This document shows, in pieces, positions 55,644-64,000 of a DNA stretch of 64,000 bases (the first letter of the stretch is position 1; every line of letters begins with the position of its first letter). The DNA is from Roseovarius sp. THAF9 (lineage in GTDB: Bacteria > Pseudomonadota > Alphaproteobacteria > Rhodobacterales > Rhodobacteraceae): positions 3,564,001-3,628,000 of the forward strand of contig NZ_CP045404.1 of NCBI RefSeq assembly GCF_009363715.1. The letters are read 5' to 3'. A program made the translations under genes and the position numbers. The notes below the pieces were generated by a model. That model searched no databases, was not told the origin of the DNA, and worked only from the letters and a program-made list of their open reading frames with translations.

Positions 55644-58600
55644 TCAGGAGCCCCGGCGACGCCGCGCACGCATCTCACGTCGGCGCGCCATGGCATCCTC
55701 ACGCGACACGGCCGGCGCCTCGGTTGTTTCTGGCGCGAGCACGGTTTGGGAAGTCGTCTTCATAGCCGGCGCTGAACGGGCCGGGGCGCGGCCGCCGTCG
55801 AGCTTGTCGCCAACCGCCTCTGCGAGATCTCCCAGAACCGGAAAGCGGAAAATGTCGGTGATCGACAACTTTGCCACCCCCAGCTTCGACTTGATTTCGC
55901 GATGTGCCTGTACTGCAAGAAGCGAGTGCCCCCCCAGATCGAAGAAATTATCGCGCGCCGATATGTTGCCGACGCCAAGTATCGCGCTCCAGATCGCGGA
56001 AATCTCGCCCTCGACATCTCCGTCGAATCCGGCAGTTGTCGGCGGAGTGTCCGCGTCTGTTGGTGTTGAGGCAGGTTTTGGCGCCGCGGCCACCTCGCGC
56101 TCGGGCGCGGACCACGCCGGCAGGGCGCTGCGATCCACCTTCTTGTTGGGCGTCAGGGGGAATGCGTCGAGCGTCACGAAGCGTGCGGGAATCATGTGCG
56201 CGGGCAGAACTTCGGACAGCGCAGATTTCAGGGCCGCCTCGTCTATCGCAGCATCGGCGAGAAGATAGGCCACCAGTACCTGCGTACCCGGAATATCCTC
56301 CCGCACCACGACCACGGACTGGCGCACAGTGTCCAGCCTATCCAGGGCGCTCTCGATTTCACCCAGTTCGATCCGGTAACCACGCAGCTTGACCTGGAAA
56401 TCGGCGCGACCGAGGAAGTCCAGCTCGCCCTCCGGCAGCCATCGCGCCAGGTCGCCCGTGCGATAGAGCCGCGCGCTCGTTCGATCCGAGAACGGATCGG
56501 GGACAAAGCGTTCGGCCGTCAGATCCTCGCGCTTCCAGTAGCCCCGTGTGACGCCGTCGCCGCCGATATAGAGTTCACCGGGCACGCCAACTGGCACCGG
56601 CTCCATCTTGTCGTCCAGAACGTAGACCTGCGTATTGGCGATGGGCGTACCGATACCGACAACGCCCGCGCCCGTCTCGGCCTTGCGCGTCGTAGACCAG
56701 ATCGTCGTTTCCGTCGGCCCGTACATGTTTTCAACATGTGCATCTGTCAGCGTTGCAAGCTCGCCAACCAGCGCGCCGGGCAACGCCTCGCCGCCCAGCA
56801 TCAGATGCTTGACCTGCGACAGGGCCGCGCTGGATTCCTCGTTCATCAACAGCATTCGCGCCATCGAGGGTGTGCATTGAAGATGCGTGACCTTGTGGCG
56901 CGAGATTTGCGCCGCGATTGAGAAATCGTCCGCTGCCGGACCCGCATTGGCATCGGCCCGTGCCACAACCTCCGCCAGCGGCGTCAAACCATCGAGCAGG
57001 GTATCGACCTCGATGCCGTAGTCGATCAGGCAGGCGATTTCCGTCACCCCGATCTCTTTAACCTGCGCGACCCGCGTCATCGCGTCTTCGATGGTGCCAA
57101 AGAGGCCGCTGTCGTTGAAATAGCGTTCGAACGCGAAATCCAGAATGCCCTCCAGTTCCTCTTCGGTCAGCGACCCGAGGTCGAGTTGGAAGGCATTGTC
57201 GACACCCTTCGGCTTCTTGAAGGCCGGGAAGGCCCAGGCGTATTGCTTGATGAGGCCCGCCGCAGAACGCAGGTAATCCTTCATCGGTTCGCGCGCGATC
57301 TCGCGCGCCGCCTCTCGGCTGTCGGCGAGGAAGGTATGCAGCATCAGCGTGACCTTGAAGCGTGCCGGATCGTGTCCGGCGGCTCTGAGGGCTTCGTGAT
57401 AGATCTCGATCTTTCCGGCGACCTCGTCGATGGACTGGCCAAGAAGATGCGTCAGCACGTTGCACCCGTTGCGCCCCGCTTCCTTCCAGGTTTCCGGGTT
57501 TCCGGCGGTCGTGACCCAAAGTTCCGGCGTCTTAGAGATCGGACGCGGCTGGGTGACGACTTCGTGCATCTCGCCATTCTGGCGGGCAAAGGCCACGGGC
57601 TCGCCCGCCCAAAGGCGGCGCAGTTCGGCAATCTGCCGGAACATGGCAGGCTTGTTTTCTGGCGGCGTATTCTCAGGGCGCAGCACGAAATCATCGGGTT
57701 GCCAGCCGCTTGCAATGGCAAGGCCGGCACGCCCTTCGGTCAGGTTGTCGATTACGGACCATTCCTCGGCGATGCGCGCAGTATGGTGCAGCGGCGCCAC
57801 GCAAGAGCCTGCCCGCACACCGATATTCTGCGTCAGCCCCGCCACCGCGGCGCCGGTCACCGATGGGTTTGGATAAGGGCCGCCAAAGGCGTGGAAATGG
57901 CGTTCGGGCGTCCAGACCGCGCAAAAGCCGTGCGTATCGGCGAACTTCGCCCCTTCGAGCAAAGACCGATACTTGCCGCGTCCTGTGCCGTCGTCATTGC
58001 CCCAGTAGTACAGGCTGAATTCCATGCCGCCGACCCCGGCGCCGCCCCCTGCCCCGTCGCCCGCGACCAAGGCCCGGCTTTCATCACCCGAGATCACCAG
58101 CTTGAAACCGCGCGCTAGCGTCCAGAACAGTTCCAGCACCGAAATATCGAAGGACAGTGACGTAACGGCAAGCCAGACCCCGCCCCGCTCGTGGTCGATC
58201 CTGTCGTCCATGCCCGCAAAGAAATTGGCGACGTTGCGGTGCTCGACCATCACGCCCTTTGGCCGTCCGGTCGAGCCGGACGTGTAGATCATGTAAGCCA
58301 GATCCTCTCCTGTCACGCCGCTGTCGGGGTTTGTCTCGGGCTGGTCTGACATGTCTTTGTCGATATCGAGAACCTCAGCCTCACTTGACGGGAGCGCTGC
58401 GGCCAGTGCGGCGTTGGTCACGATCACGCCGGCCTCACTGTCCTCGAGATATAGCGCGGTGCGGTCGGCCGGATAAGAGGGATCCATAGGGAGATAAGCG
58501 CCCCCCGTCTTGAGGATTGCAAGTGCCGCGATGACCATCTCCGCCGAGCGCGGAAGGTGCAGCCCTACAATCACTCCGGGCTTGACCCCCATACCAATCA

Positions 58601-60335
58601 GACGATGCGCCATCCGGTTCGCGGCGGCGTTCAGCGCGGTGTAGGTCAGACTCTCCCCTTCAAATGCAAGCGCCTCGGCCTCTGGTGTGCGCGTCACCTG
58701 CGCTTCGAACGCCTGATGCATGCATTGCGCGGCATCATAATCCGTCTCGGTGGCGTTCCAGTCCACCAGCATGGTCCGACGCTCTTCCTCCGGAAGGATC
58801 GGCAACGTAGCCGGGTCATCGCTATCGCCCAGATGCGCCACAAGATGCGAAAGACGTGCGGCATAAAGATCCAGCGCCGCCGCTGAAACGCGCGCCGCAT
58901 CTCCGTAAAGCGTCGCAGTGCCTTCCGTGGCCGCCAGCGTCAGCGCGGACGGACCCACCAGACCCGCCTCTGCGTCCTCCGACAGCGCAAGTTCCGGCAG
59001 GGTTGGTCTTGCTCCGGGCAGGCGCGCCAGAAGATCCGCCGCAAACGGTCCGCGTGCGCGCGCCGCCGAAATCGAATTCGATAGGTCACCTGTCATCTGG
59101 GAGAAACTGTCTGATTGCGCGAGCCGCACCGGCACCCACTCGCAGACTTGCGCCGCCGCCGGTCCGGACAGCCGCGGCACCGCAAGTGCCAGATCGGCTG
59201 TTGCGCTGCCGCTCAGTCGAGCCATCATCAGGGCGAACGCGGTGCGAACCTGATCGGCCGTTACTCCTGGCGGGATAGACACGTTCCTCGCCAGTGGTCG
59301 AGCCGGACCGGACGCGGCAGATATCAGCGGCAGTTCGACGGGCTCAATCGCTTCGAGTGCAAGGCGCCAAACCGGGTCGTGCTTGGCAAGCGGTGCAAGG
59401 TCTTTGTGAATCTGTTTTCTGAGATCGGCCGGAGGACTTTGTAGGATCGCGCCAACGCGAGTGATCTCCGATGGTTGCACGCGCGCGCCGTCGAGGGCCG
59501 TGACGGATGTCAGAACAAGATCGCCGCGTTCGGTGGCGATACAGAGCTGATCGTCATCCGCCGCAAGCACCGCACCCGGCGCCGCTTCCGAGACACTTTC
59601 CGATACATGCCCTTCACGGGCGAGATACACCCGCCCGCCAGTTTCGAACTTGGGCAGGCAGAGCGGGTTCCAGTATTCACCGTGGTCGAGCGCACGTATG
59701 AGGCGCAGCAATTCTTCGGCCGGCTTGTTGAAGTTCATGACAGCCCCGGCCATCGGTCGGGCGTCACGCGCAAAATAGCTTCGTTGCTCCAGATCCTGTG
59801 CATGACGGGCCGGCGCGGATCCCGACAGCTCCGCCATCAGATCCGTGAAGCTTTCAATCGCGGCGACGTAGGACTTTGTGTTGAGCGAAAAGGCCGTGTC
59901 CTCATCGGTGATCTCGAACGCCTTGGAGGCAATGATATCGCCCTCGTCCACACCGCCCTCGATCAGGTGCCAGGAGATTCCGTGCCGGTTCTCTCCCGCC
60001 AGTTTCGCCCAGACCGGCGCATTCAATCCGGCATAGGCGGGCAAGGGTCCATCGTGAAAATTGACCGCGCCTCGCCGTGCCAGGGCGATCACGTCCTCCG
60101 GGATGAGATCGAGATTGGCAATCGACAGCAACCAGTCGAACTCAAGCCCGCCAAGGCGCGCGCCGAGGTCACGGCCCGGCGCGATCACCTTCAGCCCCGC
60201 CGCCTCGGCCCAAGCTGCGACATCCTCGTTGCGCGTCACCACGGCGGTGATCTTGTGACCCGCGCCGCGTAACAGATCGCCACACTGGATCAGGAGGCTT
60301 TCGTTGCCGATGAGAAGTGAACTGAACTGGGTCAT
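55644..60335 (-). CDS. NRPS: formyltransferase - adenylation with embedded luciferase-like monooxygenase - carrier
   Basis: A 1563-residue assembly-line protein. Residues 1-300: formyltransferase like tRNA-Met FMT, with NFHDGPLPAYAGLNAP (N92, H94) and GVDEGD (D130). Residues 305-525: remnant-like region with no HHxxxDG. Residues 535-760: adenylation N-half with YTSGSTGRPKG (A3, 684-694) and FDIS (A4, 729-732). Residues 771-1115: an FMN-dependent luciferase-like monooxygenase of the MupA/Atu3671 type, starting MEFSLYYWGN. Residues 1130-1410: the rest of the adenylation domain with MYGPTET (A5), ELYIGGDGVTRGYW, YRTGDLARW and NKKVDRSALP (A10). Residues 1440-1512: carrier with FFDLGGHSL (Ser1471). 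A basic arginine-rich tail ends it. It would load one amino acid, likely formylate it and oxidise it while tethered, and pass it to the PKS. The start is ATG 60335. Confidence 0.93.
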   Translation of the reverse strand: MTQFSSLLIGNESLLIQCGDLLRGAGHKITAVVTRNEDVAAWAEAAGLKVIAPGRDLGARLGGLEFDWLLSIANLDLIPEDVIALARRGAVNFHDGPLPAYAGLNAPVWAKLAGENRHGISWHLIEGGVDEGDIIASKAFEITDEDTAFSLNTKSYVAAIESFTDLMAELSGSAPARHAQDLEQRSYFARDARPMAGAVMNFNKPAEELLRLIRALDHGEYWNPLCLPKFETGGRVYLAREGHVSESVSEAAPGAVLAADDDQLCIATERGDLVLTSVTALDGARVQPSEITRVGAILQSPPADLRKQIHKDLAPLAKHDPVWRLALEAIEPVELPLISAASGPARPLARNVSIPPGVTADQVRTAFALMMARLSGSATADLALAVPRLSGPAAAQVCEWVPVRLAQSDSFSQMTGDLSNSISAARARGPFAADLLARLPGARPTLPELALSEDAEAGLVGPSALTLAATEGTATLYGDAARVSAAALDLYAARLSHLVAHLGDSDDPATLPILPEEERRTMLVDWNATETDYDAAQCMHQAFEAQVTRTPEAEALAFEGESLTYTALNAAANRMAHRLIGMGVKPGVIVGLHLPRSAEMVIAALAILKTGGAYLPMDPSYPADRTALYLEDSEAGVIVTNAALAAALPSSEAEVLDIDKDMSDQPETNPDSGVTGEDLAYMIYTSGSTGRPKGVMVEHRNVANFFAGMDDRIDHERGGVWLAVTSLSFDISVLELFWTLARGFKLVISGDESRALVAGDGAGGGAGVGGMEFSLYYWGNDDGTGRGKYRSLLEGAKFADTHGFCAVWTPERHFHAFGGPYPNPSVTGAAVAGLTQNIGVRAGSCVAPLHHTARIAEEWSVIDNLTEGRAGLAIASGWQPDDFVLRPENTPPENKPAMFRQIAELRRLWAGEPVAFARQNGEMHEVVTQPRPISKTPELWVTTAGNPETWKEAGRNGCNVLTHLLGQSIDEVAGKIEIYHEALRAAGHDPARFKVTLMLHTFLADSREAAREIAREPMKDYLRSAAGLIKQYAWAFPAFKKPKGVDNAFQLDLGSLTEEELEGILDFAFERYFNDSGLFGTIEDAMTRVAQVKEIGVTEIACLIDYGIEVDTLLDGLTPLAEVVARADANAGPAADDFSIAAQISRHKVTHLQCTPSMARMLLMNEESSAALSQVKHLMLGGEALPGALVGELATLTDAHVENMYGPTETTIWSTTRKAETGAGVVGIGTPIANTQVYVLDDKMEPVPVGVPGELYIGGDGVTRGYWKREDLTAERFVPDPFSDRTSARLYRTGDLARWLPEGELDFLGRADFQVKLRGYRIELGEIESALDRLDTVRQSVVVVREDIPGTQVLVAYLLADAAIDEAALKSALSEVLPAHMIPARFVTLDAFPLTPNKKVDRSALPAWSAPEREVAAAPKPASTPTDADTPPTTAGFDGDVEGEISAIWSAILGVGNISARDNFFDLGGHSLLAVQAHREIKSKLGVAKLSITDIFRFPVLGDLAEAVGDKLDGGRAPARSAPAMKTTSQTVLAPETTEAPAVSREDAMARRREMRARRRRGS

Positions 60336-60349
60336 AATGAGATCAATGC

Positions 60350-61363
60350 CTATGCGTGGAAATTTGGAACAGGGCCCTTCGTGGCGGGCTCGCGGATTGC
60401 GGCACGTCCGCGAAACAGCGCCCGAAGATCATGAAGAAGAAGCGTCCGGAGAAAGCGAGGCGGATCGTTGTGCCTGCGTCTGGTCAACAGACACCGCAGC
60501 CGATGCAGCGCGCCGCCCGCGACATGGGCCAGCGTCGCCGTGATCGCATAGAGCGTCCCATGGTTCTTGGAAAAGTAATGCCAACGGCTGTCAAACCAGT
60601 AACCCGGAACGCGCCGCCATGTCTTCATGCCGGTCGAGACCGACCCGATATGCGCTACCTTGCTGGCGGGAAGATAGTCGGTCTGGTGTCCGGCTCGGCG
60701 GGCGCGCAGGCACAGATCGGTTTCCTCAAAATACAGAAAGAAGGTCTCGTCGAAGAGACCTATTTCATCCAGAACCGACTGCCTCATCAGCATCGACGCG
60801 CCGGCCAGCCAATCGACCGTCCGGGTCTCGGTCGGGGTCTCAATCGGTACGCGGTACTTTCTGAACAGGCGCGAGACCGGGCCGAAGTGGATTGAACCTT
60901 CGAATTCACTGGCAATGGACGGAAATCGAAAGCTGGTCAGATGAGTATCGCCGTCTGGCCCGTGAATATAGCTTCCGGCAAAGCCCGTCTCGGGCGTCGC
61001 TTCGAGATGATCCAGAAGTATGCGCAGGGCGTCCGGGGCCGGAAAGGCGTCGGAATTGAGGATGTAGACGTAATCAGGTGCCGATCCGTCGGCCAGCCCG
61101 GCGCGTATCCCAACGTTGTTGCCCGCTCCAAAGCCGCCGTTGCGCGGCGACATTATCACGCGGACGCGACCTTCCGCATCCCAGCCACGTGACGCGACCT
61201 CTCCGGACAACATCTCAAAGGATCCATCTTGACTATCGTTGTCGACAATCGCGATCCCGCCCGATAGTCCATCCATAGCATCTTTGACCGCCTCGACGGC
61301 CCGGAGCGTCATCTCTGCGGTCTTGTAGTTCAGCACGACGGTCAAAACAGTGGGACTGCTCAT
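60350..61363 (-). CDS. Glycosyltransferase family 2 protein inside the NRPS/PKS cluster
   Basis: A 337-residue GT2: LTVVLNYKTAEMTLRAVEA, IAIVDNDSQDGS, VYILNSDAFPAPDAL with the DXD-like NSD, LAGASMLMRQSVLDEIGLFDE and YFEETDLCLRARRAG. This pattern is that of rhamnosyltransferase-like GT2 proteins (WbbL/RfbF group). It overlaps the PKS stop by ATGA (61360-61363) and lies 14 bp before the NRPS start, so it is translated within the same transcript. It therefore probably glycosylates the NRPS/PKS product or uses it as a donor acceptor. Confidence 0.85.
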   Translation of the reverse strand: MSSPTVLTVVLNYKTAEMTLRAVEAVKDAMDGLSGGIAIVDNDSQDGSFEMLSGEVASRGWDAEGRVRVIMSPRNGGFGAGNNVGIRAGLADGSAPDYVYILNSDAFPAPDALRILLDHLEATPETGFAGSYIHGPDGDTHLTSFRFPSIASEFEGSIHFGPVSRLFRKYRVPIETPTETRTVDWLAGASMLMRQSVLDEIGLFDETFFLYFEETDLCLRARRAGHQTDYLPASKVAHIGSVSTGMKTWRRVPGYWFDSRWHYFSKNHGTLYAITATLAHVAGGALHRLRCLLTRRRHNDPPRFLRTLLLHDLRALFRGRAAIREPATKGPVPNFHA

Positions 61364-64000
61364 GCGACGGCGTCCTCGTAGATCGGCGCGTCCTCTACCG
61401 GGCGTTCGGCAATCTCGGCTTCGGCGCGTTCCAGAACACGCTTGATCCGAGACGCCAGCACCCGGACATTCGGCTCAAGTACCATGGAGTCGTGATCGCC
61501 CGGCACCTCGTAAACCTCTACCGTCGGCACGAACCGGGTCCAGTCATTGTCCGGAAAGAGGTACTGCCGTTCGCTATTGACCAGGCGGCCCGGCGCCACT
61601 TCCCACCGCGCCATGAGCGGCGGGCGGAACAGCGCGAGCGGACCTTTCCAGGGTCGCACTTGGTACTTGCCCACGCTTTCCATGAACGCCGCCTCGATTG
61701 CAGCATCATGGAACTTGGGACCGTCATCTTCCGCGTCTCCGCCGCCACGGCGTTTCTGCATTTCCCAGGCGATGCGATTGCGGACCCAGGCCGAGAAATA
61801 AGACGGACCCTGCTCTTTCAGGTTCAGCCAGTTCAGCATGATCCGGTCTCGCCGCGTCAGCGGTGGCCGCACCGGCATGGGCGAATCCAGTAAGATGACC
61901 GATGCGATTTCTTCGCCGGCGTCCTCCAGCTGACGGGCAATCTCGTAGGCCGTGATGCCGCCCCCGGAAAAGCCGCCGATCATGTAGGGTCCCTCGGGCT
62001 GCACCTGCCGCATCTCGGCGATGTAATCGCGCGCGGCCTCCTCGATGGTGAAATGCGGCTCCTCGTCGCCATAGAGCCCCCGCGCCTGAAGGCCATAGAA
62101 AGGACGGTCATTGCCCAGCAGATGCGCCAGATGCCGCAGGTTCAGGACATTGCCGAACATCCCGGCCACCAAGAAGAAGGGCGTGCGCGGCCCACCTTCG
62201 CCGGAATGCATGGGCACAAGATGGGTAAACCGCCGTTCCGGCCGCGCGGCGGACCCGCTATCGTCCTTTCCGTCAGACTGCGCATCGTCCCCGGTGTCAG
62301 ACACACCCCGTTCTGCGATCAGGCCAGCGACCTTGCGGATGGTCGGGGCCTCGAACAGCACGGAAATGGGGAAATCGACATTCCAGGTTTTGCGGATCTG
62401 CGCGAACAGCCGCACCGCGATAAGCGAGTGACCGCCCAGGTCAAAGAAGCTGTCCTCGGCGCCAATAGTGTCCACGCCCAGAAGTTCGGCCCAGAAGCCC
62501 GCGAGCGTGGTTTCGATGGCGCCCTCCGGTTCCACGAACTCACTGTCGAGCTGTGGCCGCTCGAATGTCTGACCGCCGCTCTTCTGCGTGTCTTCGGCCT
62601 GTCCCGCCTGCTGGATCAGGGACGGCAGGTCCATGGACGAGAGGATGACCGTAGGCGCCTTGTCCAAGGCAAGTGCGCGCAGGAACAGGTCGCCCCCTTC
62701 TTCGGCGCGGATACCCTGCGTCAGGTTGTGACGGAGCTGTTCCTCGGCGGGCGACAGTGGCGCGATTGTCTCCTCACCGGCCTTGGTGGCGCTCTGATCC
62801 GAGGCGGCGAAACCGACAGAGGTCTCCATCCGCCGAATAGAGAAGCCATGGATATCGACGCAGACCTCGCCATCGGGCGTTGCCAGCGTCACATCGAAGG
62901 TCGCGATATCGCCCTCCGCCCTGTTGTCACCGGCGTTTCGCACCCAACTGACGATGCGTTCGGGCAGGTCGCGGAAAACCTTGACCGACCGATACGACAC
63001 CGGCACCCAGAGATAGGCCTCGGGATCATACCCTTCGATCAGTTCCATCGCCCAGCCGGTCGCGAGGTCCAGCATCGCCGGATGCAGCCGGTACCCGGCC
63101 CGCGTATCGCCGCGGGCAACCTCGGGCAAGGCCAGTTCTGCAAGCCCCTCGCCATTGCCAAGAGCGGTCGACTGGATCACGCCCCAGCGTGGCCCAAAGC
63201 GCAGATGGGTTTCCTGCGCACTTCTGAGCGAGCCGCCCTTCGCCGCGCGCACCGGTGTGGCGCAGCGTGCGGCGATCCCGGCAATGTCCAGAGGACCGGG
63301 CCTGCGCATCGGCAAGATCGAAATCTGTGCCTGCGCGTTCACTTCCCGCGCGTCCTCGGCACCGCTTTCGACCACAAGCTCATAGCCCGTGTCGGTTCTG
63401 GGAAGGCGCAGGTAAACCGGTCTCGTCTCACCCGCGCCCACCGCCAGCGGGCGCATGAAATACAAATCGCGGATTTCGAACGCGGCGGTTTCCCCTTGCC
63501 CTGCCAGAGCCTCCGCGGCCAATTCCAGGTAGCCAGTGCCGGGCAGCACAGCATGGCCCGCGCCGGTTCGGTGATCGTTCAGGATCCAACGATCCTTGGC
63601 GACGTACTCGGCGGTAAAGACGCGGTTGCCCACGGCGTCGAATGTCTTTTTGTCCAGAAGTGGCAGGCCGGCGGGAAGCACGGGTGCGTCCTTGCCGGCG
63701 CCGGTGCGCAAGGCCATGGCATCGGCGGCCATGCCGGTATCCGCCCAGATCCCCCATCCGATCGCGAGCACACGCGTCTTGTCGCCGGCGCGCGACCGGG
63801 CGTAAGCGTTGAGATACTCGTTCGCCGCCACGTAATCCACCTGCCCCGTTGGCGCGGTGGCGGTGGAGCTGGACGAAAACAGAACCAGCCAGTCCACGTC
63901 TCCATCCGGAAAGACGTCCTCGAGAACGCGCGTGCCGTGCAGTTTGGGGGCAAAGACATTCTCGATCTCGGTCATCGACTTGGTCTGGATCAGACCGTCC
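61360..64000 (-). CDS. Type I polyketide synthase, 3' part (KR-DH-ACP-TE), 5' end outside window
   Basis: The frame is open at the right edge, so N-terminal KS/AT are not visible. The 880 residues seen carry, in order: the end of a ketoreductase (LVLFSSSSTATAPTGQVDYVAANEYL), then a dehydratase with H135-type motif in LNDHRTGAGHAVLPGTGYLEL and the aspartate in RLHPAMLDLATG. Then come a carrier domain (FFDLGGHSL, serine near residue 517 from the first internal ATG) and a thioesterase (GGFSGGGIT nucleophile serine, LLDSP, PGDHDSM histidine). The order KR before DH is reversed from the textbook DH-KR. The thioesterase should release the finished molecule. It overlaps the GT2 gene by ATGA. Confidence 0.92.
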   Translation of the reverse strand, partial: DGLIQTKSMTEIENVFAPKLHGTRVLEDVFPDGDVDWLVLFSSSSTATAPTGQVDYVAANEYLNAYARSRAGDKTRVLAIGWGIWADTGMAADAMALRTGAGKDAPVLPAGLPLLDKKTFDAVGNRVFTAEYVAKDRWILNDHRTGAGHAVLPGTGYLELAAEALAGQGETAAFEIRDLYFMRPLAVGAGETRPVYLRLPRTDTGYELVVESGAEDAREVNAQAQISILPMRRPGPLDIAGIAARCATPVRAAKGGSLRSAQETHLRFGPRWGVIQSTALGNGEGLAELALPEVARGDTRAGYRLHPAMLDLATGWAMELIEGYDPEAYLWVPVSYRSVKVFRDLPERIVSWVRNAGDNRAEGDIATFDVTLATPDGEVCVDIHGFSIRRMETSVGFAASDQSATKAGEETIAPLSPAEEQLRHNLTQGIRAEEGGDLFLRALALDKAPTVILSSMDLPSLIQQAGQAEDTQKSGGQTFERPQLDSEFVEPEGAIETTLAGFWAELLGVDTIGAEDSFFDLGGHSLIAVRLFAQIRKTWNVDFPISVLFEAPTIRKVAGLIAERGVSDTGDDAQSDGKDDSGSAARPERRFTHLVPMHSGEGGPRTPFFLVAGMFGNVLNLRHLAHLLGNDRPFYGLQARGLYGDEEPHFTIEEAARDYIAEMRQVQPEGPYMIGGFSGGGITAYEIARQLEDAGEEIASVILLDSPMPVRPPLTRRDRIMLNWLNLKEQGPSYFSAWVRNRIAWEMQKRRGGGDAEDDGPKFHDAAIEAAFMESVGKYQVRPWKGPLALFRPPLMARWEVAPGRLVNSERQYLFPDNDWTRFVPTVEVYEVPGDHDSMVLEPNVRVLASRIKRVLERAEAEIAERPVEDAPIYEDAVA

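Overview
The window looks like part of the chromosome of a marine alphaproteobacterium of the Rhodobacterales (Roseobacter-type). Evidence: high-GC codon use, a CcrM-type GANTC adenine methyltransferase beside RNase HII, a DUF2793 protein, a VPLPA-CTERM/exosortase D pair, and a BCCT osmolyte transporter. No rRNA, tRNA, CRISPR array or prophage module was seen. Almost the whole window is surface-glycan or secondary-metabolite biosynthesis.

Region 1 (1-28246) is a capsule/exopolysaccharide locus of the ABC-transporter type. It holds KpsM-, KpsE- and KpsT-like export genes (6873-9706). Around them are several glycosyltransferases, including a 1073-residue GT2-GT4 fusion and a methyltransferase-GT61 fusion. 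Nucleotide-sugar genes supply GDP-mannose (manC-like), UDP-galactofuranose (glf-like) and dTDP-rhamnose (rmlC, rmlB, rmlD, rmlA). Three sulfotransferase-like proteins and three SAM methyltransferase domains suggest a sulfated, methylated polymer. An RTX protein and a DUF2793 protein lie between the glf and rml blocks.

Region 2 (28346-33747) is a conserved-looking core: ccrM with three GANTC sites in its upstream region, rnhB, two small exported proteins, a membrane protein with a winged-helix-like C-terminus, and a BCCT transporter.

Region 3 (33755-34552) is a scar of two decayed IS3-family transposase fragments in opposite orientation. It separates the core from Region 4.

Region 4 (34701-48095) is an exosortase-linked exopolysaccharide locus: TPR lipoprotein (PrsT type), ExoY/WcaJ-type priming transferase, a VPLPA-CTERM substrate, GT2, WecG/TagA-type GT, SDR, GMC oxidoreductase, exosortase D-EpsI fusion, an acetyltransferase and a Wzx-type flippase. 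A long AT-rich non-coding tract with a 16-bp tandem repeat precedes the priming transferase.

Region 5 (48486-64000, running off the right edge) mixes sugar chemistry with an assembly line. A tightly overlapping operon encodes Gfo/Idh oxidoreductase, SDR epimerase, GT4, GT2 and a fused Gfo/Idh-SDR protein. Convergent to it lie a phosphopantetheinyl transferase, an NRPS (formyltransferase, adenylation domain interrupted by a luciferase-like monooxygenase, carrier protein), a GT2, and the 3' part of a type I PKS with KR-DH-ACP-TE order. The most novel prospect is a formylated, N-oxygenated or otherwise oxidised, glycosylated peptide-polyketide made beside, and perhaps attached to, an exported glycan.
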